Below the pieces are notes generated by a model. That model saw only the letters and a list, made by a program, of their open reading frames with translations. It was not told the origin of the DNA and searched no databases. Below are positions 22,352-34,067 of a stretch of 64,000 nt of DNA, piece after piece. Source of the stretch: Botryotinia globosa (Eukaryota; Ascomycota; Leotiomycetes; Helotiales; Sclerotiniaceae); assembly GCA_014898425.1 (NCBI GenBank), contig RCSZ01000007.1, positions 1,426,001 to 1,490,000 of the forward strand, in the 5' to 3' direction. The first letter of the stretch is position 1; the number at the start of each line of letters is the position of its first letter. The position numbers were made by a program, and so were the translations under genes.

Positions 22352-22973
22352 GATGAGTCTTAGAAGCGTACCATCTTTATAGAACGCCCCGTAACAAGAA
22401 TCACGGGTCAGTTGATTACATAGTCTCAGGCTGTGGCTTGATGAGACTCATGAGACTGCTACTCCGTTTCAACTGTTTATAGGTTAACCAATATCCCATA
22501 TAGTCTATTATAAATTGCTATTTGAAATACGTGATCTTACATTTCGCACTTGCGTTGACAGAGATTCGTTTCTACTCATCTTTGACTTACATAAGCATAC
22601 ATAACTTGTGTCGCTTTACAGCACCTTACACGCCTAAAGTGACTTTGTATTAAAGTTATACCTCTCTCTTTGGGTCGTAGTTTGTAACAATAAGTGCAGA
22701 GGACCTCTCCAATAGCATCAAAACATGCATTTTTAGACCCGTAAGAGAGCAGCGCCGTAGTACAGTTCTTCTGGTCTGACTGCCTGTTAAAGCTAGCTGC
22801 TATTGATCTGCTTGCATCCTGCGTCACGTGTTTAACGTTAACAAGGTCAATTACATAGGGTCCGAGCTTGTTGCTTACACTTCCTGCCATATATAACAGA
22901 CAAACTGCTATCGGCTTTTTCATTTGGTACGGGTTGGCAGACCTGTCATACCAGATCATTGAGGCGTCCAGCC
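22352..22973. other. Intergenic between HeLo-pseudokinase and kinase-ankyrin genes
   Basis: 620 bp holding the 3' end of the first gene and the promoter of the second. TCACGTG is at 22824-22830. The minus-strand frame running across this gap into the kinase gene is a shadow. Confidence 0.5.
22825..22830. promoter_or_regulatory. CACGTG motif upstream of the kinase-ankyrin gene
   Basis: GCGTCACGTGTTTAAC lies about 145 bp upstream of the 22974 ATG and shares TCACGTG with the upstream region of the HeLo gene. Confidence 0.35.
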
Positions 22974-25900
22974 ATGACCAGCACATTCTCAGTTCAGCCT
23001 GATACCTCGAGACCTGCGAGCTCGAGGACGCAGGTCTCGGATGAAGCTGAGGCGTCACCAGAAACATCTTCAGAGAACATAGCCGTTGAGGCAACCTTCG
23101 TTCCCAATGTTTTTGATCTCGTCTACATGGGGAGACGAGCGCAGCTCTCCGTCGTGCGACCCGCCATGCAGCTGTACTTGGGTGCACAAGCTATTGACCA
23201 GTCCAAATTCCTGGGTCAAGGTGCATCTTTTGAGGTATACAGCAAGAATTTGCCCCGCTCGGAAGGCTTTGTCTCCGAAACACGCATTTTTGGGACGATT
23301 TTTGGCACTAGGCAGGGCCAGCATGACGAGAGGACTCTTGTGTACAAGACAGCGAGGATTGCGTTTAGCAACTTGGGCGAGCCAATCGCTAAGGATCGCA
23401 GAGCCATGAACGCGGTAATGATGGAGATCCATGCGCTCATGCACCCACCTCTTTATGCGCACGCGAATATTGTGACGTTGCTTGCACTCGGTTGGGGCAC
23501 GAATCCGTTCGAATCCTCCTATCGACTCCCAGTCATTGTCACAGAGTATGCTGATCAAGGCAATCTGGCTGAGCTCCAGGCCAGAGAGATCCTCACATCC
23601 GAAGTGAAACGCACCATCAGCCTTGATATTGCACACGGCCTACAAGTTCTTCATCGCTGTGGCATTATTCACGGTGACATGAAATCCGAGAACGTTCTCA
23701 TCTTCTCTCATCCGCAAAAGACGTACGTGGCGAAGCTTGGCGATTTTGGCTTCTCGATTGTGGGCGAGGCCTCAGCTCCTCGCGTCAATATTGGTGGAAC
23801 AATGCCGTGGCGAGCCCCGGAGTCGTATGGGCCAGTCGCGCGTGAGCATCTCACAAAGACTGACGTCTACTCGTATGGACTCACTGTTTGGCGTATTGCC
23901 ATGGACGGAAATAATCCATTCTCAGTGCTCCATGGATCTGGATCTACAGCCTCGGGGTTCACATTAGCCGCCTTTACTAGTCAACTGAAACATGACGACC
24001 TCGTGAAGGATCGAGCACAGCTCAATCATTGGTATCAATCGTTCATCTTACATGCCATGAACAAGCTTTGTGGTGGCGCCTTGCCTCCCACGGATCAGGT
24101 GACGCAGCTTTCTCAGAAAGCCCAGGCGGCTTTACAGACGGGAGACATGAATACAAGCCAAGGACTAGAGTTTCTGAAGTATGTGTTTTGGCTTGTCCAT
24201 TGCCTTGGGATGTCCAATCAACCATTGTTCGGCAATATCGGCGAGCATCTTGAGGCTACGGCGCTGTTGGACGGGTTTTATGGCAAGTTGAATACGGTTT
24301 TGGAAGCATGTTTGTCGAAAGCTCCCGAAGAGCGAGATCTGCCTGTTGCCATATCCACCTTGTCCAACTCCAATGGGGTCCAAGATAACACGGAGGAGCT
24401 AAGCGAGGACATGCTCCTACGCCAAAGCTTCAACCATCATATCATGTCTTGGCAAGCAGTACAAGACCTCCAGCCATCTGTGCAAACCTTCTTGTTTGAG
24501 CGCTTCCGTGCGCGAGCTGATGAATTTGCGTCTCACAATCAAGTCAACACTCCTGAGTGCTTTGTGCTTGCGTCCTTCTATATGAATGGCCTCTGCACTC
24601 AACCAAACTTACAGGAAGCATGGCGGCTAGTACTACATGCTGCTGCGAATGGACATCAAGTTGCACAGGCTAATGCATGGCGAATTGCTAGAGTGACTGG
24701 GACAGAACTCGCGGCAATCATTTCTCCGCAGCAAATCCTCGAGCGGCAGGCTTTCAATGGTTCACGTGGTGCGCTACAAGATCTGGCTATCATCGCACCG
24801 GAAAGGGCGGCAGAGGCGAAGAGAATCATCAAGGCAGGTCTCGCAGGAGTGGGTGCTTCCTTCTGGGGCGATGATCTGCTTCACGGGTTTACCCACGGTC
24901 AATGGATCAACACCTTTTGTAACACGACTTCCCTGGTCGAAAAATTGAGGAATCTCCGTGAGATTGCTGATTACAAAGTGAACAGACGAGGGGATCGAAT
25001 TTTGCACATGGCAGCAAGTTGTGGTCAACTTGCAGCAGTTGAGGCTTTGTTGGACAATTTTCCCTCTCTGACTGTGGACCAATTGAATGATATTGGCGAG
25101 ACTCCGCTTCTTTCTGCATGTCGATCGGGTCATCGAGATGTTGTTGAATTACTCCTTACTCGTGGATCGAACCCGAAAATTACTACAAGCTCGAAGGAGT
25201 CACCCCTCCATTGGCTTATTTCTTTCAATGAGGATGAAGTATATGCTGTTGGACAAGCTTTGTTATCTGCAGGTGCCGACGTGAAGTCTCTCACCACGAA
25301 ACAGATCAACTACAGCGCGTTTCCATCCGGCATTGACTTTGACAACCTGCCACCAGGAACACCATTGACCTGGGCTGTACATCACGATCGGCCGGACGTC
25401 ATAAAGTTTCTGCTCAGCCAACCCGAATCCGCACATCTGTGCCTGATTAACGCACCCAATGATCCAACTCCACTCGAGTGGGCAGCAAAATATCATCATC
25501 GGCATTGTCTCGAGGCAATGATCGTTGCCATGAAAGCACTAAGGGTTAACTTCACGTATCAAGAGTTTCTCAAGGCTGCAGTGCACGGAGCAGATATGTT
25601 CTCGATGATCTTCCGAAGCGGAGTTCGGTATTTGGAAAGAATGAAGGATACGTTGGACTATCTGCTGGAAGAAACTCATGGTGCATCGTTTGGAACTGGA
25701 CTGGGCGGTTTCGGTTATACGCTACTCTACTACGCGATATCTGAAGGCCGAGACCTGGTCGTTAAGTATCTGCTGGCGCCAGAGACCGAAGCACTTCTTC
25801 GTGCCGGCAGGGAGCGATTAAGAACCGTGGTCGATGATGAAGATGATATGCCTATACCACGATATGGTGTTTTCTCCGAGGAACATGTTAATAATCCTTG

Positions 25901-27059
25901 TGGGATTGAGCTGCGAACACCTCTACTTGAGTGCATACGATGGAATCACCATGAGATTTTCGACTTGCTCATCACCCGCGGTGCAGATATACACGTCAGG
26001 AGTCGCAATCCATTTGATGGCAGTAAGACTAATTGGAGCGCGCTGCATGCCTTTGCGTACGCTGGTCATGATTTGGACCTCACCTTAGTCCGGAAAATCG
26101 TCGAGGCTGGTGTCGATGTAGATGCCCACCTCAATGAGTTTCCTGATCTTGAAACACCGCTCTTGGTAGCATTGAAGAATAATGCGTTGAATCTCGCACG
26201 AGAATTATTATTGAGGGGCGCTAATATAAATGCAGGTTGTATCTCATCAGGCTTCATCACTCTCGAACAATCGACTACCGTCCTCGGGCATCTCATCGCG
26301 TCTGCGGCACGTGGATCTATAGCTCGAATGCAACTTATTTTCAATCAACCTCACGCTGTTCAAGACCGCGCTGCTATGTTCATAGTCGAGCCACAGCGTC
26401 AACTTACAGCCTTCCACCTTGCCGCCAGAGCACACAAAGGCGTCTTCGATCGCATTCCGGACGGCGAATCCTCTGCTGTAGCATACCAACGTACTCGGTA
26501 CGATTTTACTCAGAATCGGGATATTCTAAATGAGCTGCTGCAGCATTTCGGTTCATCAGATGAACTCATCAATGCACGGACTAGCAAGGCTCTTTTCCGT
26601 CGTACCGCACTACATTGCGCTGTTGATGCCGTAAATCTCAGTGCCGTCGAATTACTGCTCGATCGTGATTCAATGGATATCAGCATACAAGATAGCAATG
26701 GCCAAACAGCTCTAGATCTCGCGTATCTAGCAGCACTACACCAGAGTACTCAATGCGATGGTCCTTGTCGACAAAATCCTCTACCTGGCAGAAGATGGCA
26801 TTGCACAATATGTCCCGATCATGACTTGTGTGAGACATGTTATCGGGCTCTTCAGGATGAACAGGACGCGAAAGAAATCCACGCTTTCGAAGAGAGGACG
26901 TTGAAGCAGACGAATAATGCAGCGAAGAAGGATTGGCGCGTGCAGATTTCTGCTGAGCAAGGGGAGCTTGCTCTTGTTATAGAGTTGTTACGGGATAGGT
27001 TGGTGAGAGATCAACAGGTGTTGGGGACTATAGATGCACTGCAGGAAATGCGTATTTGA
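22974..27059 (+). CDS. Protein kinase with SEL1-like, ankyrin and ZZ zinc-finger regions
   Basis: An uninterrupted 1361-aa frame, starting at the first ATG, 22974. The kinase domain covers about residues 75-480. It has a glycine loop GQGASFEVY (from 81), LVYKTA (Lys about 125), catalytic loop [14 protein letters not shown] (Asp about 235, HGD in place of HRD), LGDFGFS (Asp about 257), [10 protein letters not shown] (APE about 281-283) and [10 protein letters not shown]. All catalytic positions are kept, so it is likely active. After it, residues about 510-580 resemble SEL1-like repeats ([26 protein letters not shown]). Ankyrin repeats run from about 670 to 1250, for example [20 protein letters not shown] and [21 protein letters not shown]. 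Residues about 1261-1295 form a ZZ-type finger ([21 protein letters not shown]). The order signalling domain, repeats and ZZ suggests a sensor or signalling protein. Its neighbour is the HeLo-pseudokinase; partnership is inferred. Confidence 0.88.
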   Translation: MTSTFSVQPDTSRPASSRTQVSDEAEASPETSSENIAVEATFVPNVFDLVYMGRRAQLSVVRPAMQLYLGAQAIDQSKFLGQGASFEVYSKNLPRSEGFVSETRIFGTIFGTRQGQHDERTLVYKTARIAFSNLGEPIAKDRRAMNAVMMEIHALMHPPLYAHANIVTLLALGWGTNPFESSYRLPVIVTEYADQGNLAELQAREILTSEVKRTISLDIAHGLQVLHRCGIIHGDMKSENVLIFSHPQKTYVAKLGDFGFSIVGEASAPRVNIGGTMPWRAPESYGPVAREHLTKTDVYSYGLTVWRIAMDGNNPFSVLHGSGSTASGFTLAAFTSQLKHDDLVKDRAQLNHWYQSFILHAMNKLCGGALPPTDQVTQLSQKAQAALQTGDMNTSQGLEFLKYVFWLVHCLGMSNQPLFGNIGEHLEATALLDGFYGKLNTVLEACLSKAPEERDLPVAISTLSNSNGVQDNTEELSEDMLLRQSFNHHIMSWQAVQDLQPSVQTFLFERFRARADEFASHNQVNTPECFVLASFYMNGLCTQPNLQEAWRLVLHAAANGHQVAQANAWRIARVTGTELAAIISPQQILERQAFNGSRGALQDLAIIAPERAAEAKRIIKAGLAGVGASFWGDDLLHGFTHGQWINTFCNTTSLVEKLRNLREIADYKVNRRGDRILHMAASCGQLAAVEALLDNFPSLTVDQLNDIGETPLLSACRSGHRDVVELLLTRGSNPKITTSSKESPLHWLISFNEDEVYAVGQALLSAGADVKSLTTKQINYSAFPSGIDFDNLPPGTPLTWAVHHDRPDVIKFLLSQPESAHLCLINAPNDPTPLEWAAKYHHRHCLEAMIVAMKALRVNFTYQEFLKAAVHGADMFSMIFRSGVRYLERMKDTLDYLLEETHGASFGTGLGGFGYTLLYYAISEGRDLVVKYLLAPETEALLRAGRERLRTVVDDEDDMPIPRYGVFSEEHVNNPCGIELRTPLLECIRWNHHEIFDLLITRGADIHVRSRNPFDGSKTNWSALHAFAYAGHDLDLTLVRKIVEAGVDVDAHLNEFPDLETPLLVALKNNALNLARELLLRGANINAGCISSGFITLEQSTTVLGHLIASAARGSIARMQLIFNQPHAVQDRAAMFIVEPQRQLTAFHLAARAHKGVFDRIPDGESSAVAYQRTRYDFTQNRDILNELLQHFGSSDELINARTSKALFRRTALHCAVDAVNLSAVELLLDRDSMDISIQDSNGQTALDLAYLAALHQSTQCDGPCRQNPLPGRRWHCTICPDHDLCETCYRALQDEQDAKEIHAFEERTLKQTNNAAKKDWRVQISAEQGELALVIELLRDRLVRDQQVLGTIDALQEMRI

Positions 27060-28557
27060 AGGTGTGGTTCGTGTTCCTGCTCGTCGGTATATATCCAGAG
27101 ATAGCTTATAACCATGAGCTAATTTTCATGGATCATAATCTTTGAAATATAATTTTCTAGTAGGTAAAAAACAGGTTGAGATTTGGGGTGGGTTCGCGCA
27201 GAATATGAATTTAACTATATCCGACTCCGTTATATTATTACTTATTTATCAAATAATTATTACGATAGCTCTAGAATATATAAAGTTCTGAGAGTTTTAG
27301 GCGTAGAAATTACTCGTTTAATTTGATAGTAATAAATAAACCTTCATACTCGTCGAGATTACGCGATAAAGTAAAAGCAATGTCGAGATATTCTTACTCT
27401 TGTTTAGATTAGGGCACGTTCGGATCGATTTATTGTTATTGAATGAAATCTTTAATAATAACAAAATAGCAAGAATAATTGAAATATTAAAGTTAATATA
27501 TATTGAGTATATTTGATTGAGGCTAATATAATTGAAGTGATATTGGAATATATAAAATTAGATTGAAAATAAAGGAGATATTAGTTTTTATTAAATATAT
27601 TTGCTTTATAATACCTTCGAAATTGTTCTTAGCTATTATATAAAAAAAGTGAAGAAAAGTTAATATATTTACTACCTAGGTACTTTAAGATTATTAGACC
27701 ACTTGATATTTTATTAACTCGAATATTATATTTATTCTAGAAATATTTGAAGAATTTTAGTTATATATTAGATCTAATATTTCTTCAATTCAATACTCTA
27801 TTCATTAATCGCAATATTAGGCCTAATATTCCAATATATTAGGTCTAATGTCAAAAAAAAGTTGATCCGAACGAGCCTTTAGTTGTTACGACGTGTCTTC
27901 GGTCGTCACGTGTAAGGTTTCTATTGAAAGCGAGAGGTAGTAGTTTCAGATCAAAGTAGTTATGATTACGTGATAGAAATACAGTTTGAGTCGAGTATGA
28001 AGCTTCAGTTAATAAGGAATCCGATATTGGAACTTGGAGAAGTGGGATGATTTGGTTGGTTGGTTGATTACTTGTTGTTTTGGTGGTGTGGTGTGATGTG
28101 ATGTTCTGGAATTAAGGATTTTAGGGATATTTTTTGTTTGAATTATAATGTAGGTATTCACTTTCTTTCTACTGTTTTCTTGTTGGTGTATGTATACCTA
28201 GTACCTAGGTATGTGTAGGTATGTGTAGGTACCAATTAAGCATTGGTGCTAAGCGAGGATTAGCTAGCACCAAATGTTTGTTGGAATTTTAAGTTTTGAC
28301 GGATAGTTGGATTTGAAGAGTTATCGGGAATGAAATGTTTCTGGTGCTGGATAAATTTCCCTAGAGAGTGAAAAATAAGAATTCCTTTTCGCTGGGACTT
28401 GGGGGATTTTTGTCTATTTGAGCTTTAGGTAGGTTGTTTGAGATGTAGCTAGTCTCTTGCACAAGAAAACTACATTACACGGATCTATTCTCCTCTGTGA
28501 TATTATCACATCATCTCTCCCTCCAAAAAAAAAAACATCTTGTTCCTCTAAACAAAC
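27060..28557. other. AT-rich intergenic region around a MITE
   Basis: About 1.5 kb without coding potential: the 3' flank of the kinase gene, a MITE at 27412-27878, then the promoter of the MFS gene with a CACGTG at 27907-27912 and a pyrimidine tract just before the 28558 start. Confidence 0.5.
27412..27878. mobile_element. PIF/Harbinger-like MITE with TTA duplications
   Basis: A 467-bp AT-rich element. The left end GGGCACGTTCGGATC and the inverted right end AGGCTCGTTCGGATC match at 13 of 15 bases. It is flanked by TTA at 27409-27411 and 27879-27881. A three-base TTA duplication and G-rich short inverted ends fit PIF/Harbinger elements. There is no coding capacity. Internal AT bias suggests mutation by RIP. 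Confidence 0.75.
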
Positions 28558-30555
28558 ATGTCCGAACCCAAGACTCCCGTCGAACCTTCCATAATCCAGA
28601 AATCACCCTCCACAGAAACAAACACACAGCCTACCCAAATCGAAACCGAACCACAATCTGAACATATCTTCAATCGCGACTACAGATTCTGGTGCATCAC
28701 GATTGCTCTCTGCACAATGAGAATTTTCTGTTCGCTTGAAAACACAGTTGTGGGGACTTCTCTCCCGACGATTGTGAAGTATCTGAATTTGGGGAGTAGT
28801 TATATCTGGGTGACTAACATATTTTTCTCACTGGGTAAGATATTTCCGCAATTTAAGTTTATTTATCGAGCTCAAAATACCCATCCCCATCCATCCATCC
28901 ATCCACCCATTTCAATTCTAAATTCTCCACTAAACCAAAAAACCACAGCGCAGTCACGCAGCCTCTAACCGGTCAACTAGCCGGTCTCTTCGGCAGAAGA
29001 CACATCGCGCTCCTCTTCGTCGCCTTGTATACACTCGGTAGCGGTATCTACGGGAGTGTAAATGCCCCAACAATGTTGATTGCTGGTCGTGCGATACAAG
29101 GTGCGGGAAGTGGAGGCGTGACTGCGATTATGGGGATTGTGATTTCGGATCTGGTGCCGCTGCGTTGGAGGAGTGCGTATCAGGCGGGTTTGGCGGGGAC
29201 GTATGCGTTTGACATGGCGATTGGACCGGTTGTTGGGGGTACGATTGTGCAGAGGACCGTGTGGAGATGGGTATGTTGTTTATTGGGTTTGTTGATGTTT
29301 TGCTCCTGGCTAATTGGGGGGTTTTAGGTGTTTTATATTAATCTCCCTATTTGCGGGGTTTCTTTTGTGCTTTCGTGGTGCTTTCTTAGGGTTAAATTGG
29401 ATAGAGAATCGGATGTTTGGGATAGACTTGGACGGATTGATGTGATAGGAAATTGTCTTCTGGTGGAATCTACGGTATCGATACTCATTGCGTTGACTTG
29501 GGCTGGATCTTTGCACGCCTGGCCATCTTTTAGGGTTATTGTTCCGCTTATCCTTGGGCTTGTTGGACTTGTGGGATTCATTTGGGTGGAAAGTTCTGGG
29601 TGGATACTAGAACCTGTGATGTATGTTCCTTTTCCAATTTCTTTCTCCAAACTCACTCCATTTTTCCCTTTCCTCTTAACTTTATATAGAGATGTCTTAT
29701 ATTTCCATCATCTATCCAAACCCCTTTCCACAAAAACACCACACTAACTTACTCCAAACATCCCCAGGCCCGCCGCCTCTTCGCAAATCGCACTTCAATA
29801 ATAATCTACATCAGCACCTTCATAATCTCCATGCTAAACTACTGGATATTTTCTTCCTCCCGCTCTACTTCCAAGCCGCCCATCTCTCCAGCCCCACTCA
29901 TTCCGGCGTGCAAATGATCCCCATAACCCTCATCGCCATCCCGGGCGCCGCAATCGGCGCACTCGCTCTCTCCAAATGGGGAAAATACAAACATCTCTAC
30001 ATCACCGAGTTTGCGCTTCTCGCAGCCGGAATTGGTTCTCCCTCCACCCTAACCAAATCTTCAAGCACATCACAGTGGATCTTTCTCCAGATTTTCCCAT
30101 CCGTCGGTGCAGGTATGGTTCTCGATACGCTCCTCCCCGCCGTCCAAGCCGGCGTCGCAGAAGTCGATTCCGCTGCCGTGACGGCAAGTTGGTCGTTCGT
30201 GCGCAGCTTCGGAAATATTTGGGGCGTGGCTATGCCAGGTGCTGTGCTTAACATATATAGTACTCGTTATGCTGATAAGATGATTACGGATCCCACGGCG
30301 AGATTGGCGCTGCAGAATGGAAATGTGTATTCGAGTGCGACGCGCGAGTTTATAGAGTCGTTTGCTGAACCGACGAGGAGTCAGATTATTGGGGTTTTTA
30401 CAAAGGCGCTGAGTAGAGTTTTTTTGATTGGAATGGTTTTTCCGGTCTTGGCATTTCTTTTGTCGTTTCGGGAGAGGGAGGTGAAATTGAGGAAGGTCTT
30501 GGAGACGGAGTTTGAACTTGAGGAGAGGATGGAAGGTAAAAGGGATGGGAGATAA
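28558..30555 (+). CDS. MFS drug:H+ antiporter-type transporter, frameshifted
   Basis: A major facilitator transporter of the 14-helix drug:H+ antiporter type. Exons 28558-28834, 28954-29270, 29328 to about 29620 and 29768-30555. Landmarks are SLENTVVGTSLPTIVKYL in helix 1, TQPLTGQLAGLFGRRH, GRAIQGAGSGGVTAIMG, the antiporter motif C region AIGPVVGGTIVQ, VFYINLPICG, and FFLPLYFQ-like text after the central loop. Introns 1 and 2 join in frame. At exon 4 the conserved reading RRLFANRTS...SMLNYWIF is out of frame with the following FLPLYFQAAH. One base seems missing in the T run at 29849-29852. The exon 3/4 join also needs a non-consensus donor (GTGATG at 29616) to keep frame. So it is either a recent pseudogene or carries sequence errors. 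The substrate is unknown. It is convergent with a decayed GMC oxidoreductase. Confidence 0.75.
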
Positions 30556-31219
30556 ATCTTTTTAGACTTTGTTCTGAAGGGTGTTGAAAATGAAAGAGAT
30601 TAGAGATAGGCTATTGAGGTAATTATGAGAGATTTCTACTTTGATCATCCAAGATTGGGATTCAAATGATGAAAATCCCAGAAAACAGTTATATACACCG
30701 AATAACTCGTAGTCATAGAAAATTCTATTTCTCTCAAAGATCAGAATATTCAACTCAATATTCAGCATCTGTATTCACGAACATTTTCCTGTTCTATTTT
30801 TTTCGCAATAGCTACGTTAAGTACACCAGAATTCTTTCTTATACATATAGTAAAGTGGTGATCTCAAGTTTTATTCATACTCATACTAGGAGTCAACATT
30901 GTATCACTGACTCGCTCGTTTTAATTGTTTGAGGACTTCTCTACATACTCTCAGCTAGGACTTGGAAAGTGTCAGAGTTTCAAGAAGGTATCATTAACCC
31001 AGACAGAGTTGTATGTAGTGAAATATGCTCGACATTTTTTAATTTTTCGAGGGCAGCTAGTATCATTGAGCAAGAGAGAGAATGATTATCAATCTAATTC
31101 TCTGTAAAGACGGTACTATTGTTGACAAAACAATATATCACTCACACCAGCCAACCTTCAAAATTTCCCAAGAATAGATCGCCACATTTAACCCACAATC
31201 CCATCATTCAAACCCAAAC
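30556..31219. other. Convergent intergenic region
   Basis: 660 bp between the 3' ends of the MFS gene and the GMC pseudogene. Only short non-conserved frames were seen. Confidence 0.4.
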
Positions 31220-33001
31220 TCACACCCCCTCCTCTTTTACAAACCCTGCTCCAATCTCCGCAACCGCATAAACCACCGCCTGCGGATTCGCCGTCGGCTC
31301 CACAGGAATCACACTCGCATCAAACACACGCAAATTGCTACATCCATAAGCCCTCAGCCGACTATTCACCACTCCCCCCATCTCCCTCGACATCATCGCG
31401 AACGTCCCCGTATAATGATACGCACCATCCACCGTGCGCCTTACATGTTCTTTTGCGATATGCAGATCTGCAAAGCGTTTCGAAAATGGGTTTAAATACC
31501 GCGTGAGAGATTCCGCGCGGCTGATCATGTCTTCGGTGAAACGTAGTTGGCAGGAGAGAATCTCGATGTCGAGGAGGTGGCTGAGATAGCGGGAGTTGAT
31601 GGCGATGCCTGCATTGGTACCGGTGTGTTCGGGTAGGGAACTGGTTATGTGGACGCTGTCCCGGGACAGAGGACGAGAGAGCTCGATGGCGATGGCGATG
31701 TGTTTACCTGGGGCGCGATAGCTGGGATTGGGTGCATCGAAGGGGGCATAGCCTGAACCAAAAACGTAGTTTCCTAGTGCTTCTGAGGGACTTGTGATAA
31801 TGGAGCGTAAGAAGTTCTCGTTTGCGGCTGCGAAGGCTGGTATAGTTGGGGCAGATTGAAAAGAATCTGAATTGGATTTTGAGCCAGCTAATAACTGATC
31901 GAGTTCTTTGCGTCCGGCTTCGGTGTGGAATTCAGGTAAGGGAAGTTGAGCCATAGTTATGATATTACTGGTACTCAATAGCCCGTTCCTTTGGTAGCAT
32001 ATTCCTGCATAACAGCAGCAACAGCATCGGGCTCCTGGCGGGAAAAAGCATCGATTGTTTCAACATCGTCACGCGCTTCAAACGTAAGTCCTGTGAAGAG
32101 ATGATCTTGGAGATTCTCGCCAACGTGTGGATTGTCAACCACAACATTGATTCCCAAGCGCTGAAGTAAATCCGCGTCGCCTATTCCAGACAGCTCAAGA
32201 ATTCGAGGTGAATTGATGGCGCCGGCACAGATGATTACTTCTTTGCGAGCTTCGACAATTTGGGACGACCATCTTTGGAGATGAACTCGACGCCTGTAGC
32301 GATAGCATCACTAGCCGATGAATATTTTTCAAGCAACACTTTAGTTACATTCGTATTGGTTTGAATAGTTAAGTTTGATCGACTTCGAATTGGATCTAAA
32401 TATGCATTACCAGCATAGCTTCTCTGTTTTCTTTTTAGAATCGATGCTCTCCGGAACGATATTTGGTCCGCCCAGATTGCCAGAAAGAGGATCAGTTCTT
32501 GGGAATCCCACGGATTCTAGACCTTCAATCCAAGCTTTCTACCAAAGAGTCTCAGGTGAAGCAAGGGTAATCTGAAGTGGACCATTGCCTTCAGTCACAC
32601 CGGTGGGCTTATGCAGAGTAAAAGACTTCTTCAAAGCCTTTTCATACGCAGCATAGCCCCATCCCTCACTACCAAAATTTTCCATTCCTCTATTGTTGCA
32701 TTGGATGTAGAGGTAAAGAGGAAGCTATTGATCGCACTCGAGCCTCCCACATCCTTTCCCTGAGGAACTATAATATCCCTAGGAACTTGTTTCTGAGGAA
32801 CCGTTTGAAATGTCCAATTATCTGAAGAATGCGACAGCAATGGCCAAGCACCCGGAGTAAGAGTATTTGGATCAGCGCTGCGATCTTCACCACTTTACAG
32901 AACGATGATCTGTAGATTCGGATCTTCGGAAAGACGATTGGCTAGAACCAGGCCTGAAGTACCACCACCAATAATGATGATATCGAATGTCTTGTAGACA
33001 T
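31220..33001 (-). pseudogene. GMC oxidoreductase pseudogene
   Basis: A relic of an FAD-dependent glucose-methanol-choline oxidoreductase. Family landmarks in order: the N-terminal dinucleotide motif [68 protein letters not shown], and C-terminal RVFDASVIPVEPTANPQAVV. The frame is broken repeatedly. The ATG at 32999-33001 is out of frame with the FAD motif. There are stops at 32895-32897 (TAA) and 32539-32541 (TAG). Frameshifts lie near 32674-32681, 32426-32435, 32266-32272 and 31981-31984. The last intact piece is 252 codons, 31220-31978. Lesions are both indels and substitutions, so this is not one sequencing slip. It is convergent with the MFS gene, perhaps a remnant of a small metabolic cluster. 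Confidence 0.85.
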
Positions 33002-34067
33002 TTTGGTAGAAGACAAAAATTAGACTTGATGAATGGTTTGGAGAATAAAACTCAACAGTTTAGAAGCTTAGGAATAAAATGAATGATAAGATGTAATAAT
33101 ATACTCGGCAGATATTAATATCATAAGAAAGTCACACAAACAAACATTTCCAGATATTCAAAGCACAAAGCACAAACCAAAATCAGAATCAGTGTTAGAA
33201 CCAACATCAATACCAACACCAACCGCATCAAAACCAACACAACACAACACCAACCCCGCCAAATATCACCAACCCCACCAAGCCGGCAACTATATCCCGA
33301 TTCTTCTGATTTCCTTCCATTTCGTTTTGTTCTCTCCCCGGCAGTATTAATCATTCGTAGACCCCCTCGAGAAAGAGAATTCTCACACCATCCCTCCGAA
33401 CCACAAGTCAAACGCCAGTAATCACGTATCCCTAAACTCATATCCATAACTTATTTACAATAGACCAAATAGAAAGTATATAGCTCGAAAAACCATCCGA
33501 GGATATCGAGGCATCGATAATATATACACAGAAGATACCTATACTCCACGGCGCCTATGTATGCATGTGAATATTTGAGGAAAGTTCCGGAAATGCAAAG
33601 GGGTGTATTGAGCAAGGATGATATGATACGTATTGTTTATGCATTGCTAAGGCTCAGAACTCTGTACTACTTAGCAATTTGGATCTCGGAAGTACAAGAG
33701 TATCTTCGTCTTGCGTTGTACACCTAGGGACCTAAGTCCGAGGATCCAACCAATTTTTCATTACGAGATATATTGCCTTGTGCTATGTAATCCAAGAAAC
33801 TATCAGTGGTTTCAAAGAATAAATGGAGTCTCAAAATTGAATCTTTAAAGGTTTTAAAATGGCCTGTGATATTTTTGCATTGCGCGTACTAGCTATGCTC
33901 TGAATGACATAAACCCCAGGCCAAGCCAGTCGGCCAGTTCAGCTATACTATACTATAAAATCTCATGAAAATTCATCTCATAACCCATACGCATTAGCAA
34001 TCCATAACAACTTGGCATTCCCATTTCATTCTCAGATACACAATATAATTTCTCGACTTTGAGAAAA
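33002..34067. other. Intergenic, no gene seen
   Basis: About 1 kb between the GMC pseudogene start and the 3' end of the ankyrin gene. It holds a CAA/ACC-rich stretch at 33180-33260 and short frames of low complexity. A short hypothetical frame at 33121-33447 on the minus strand is not supported. Confidence 0.4.

Noticed and set aside
22576..23187. Minus-strand 203-codon frame across the kinase promoter
   Set aside because: Its C-terminal half lies in the intergenic gap and its N-terminal half is antisense to the conserved kinase gene.
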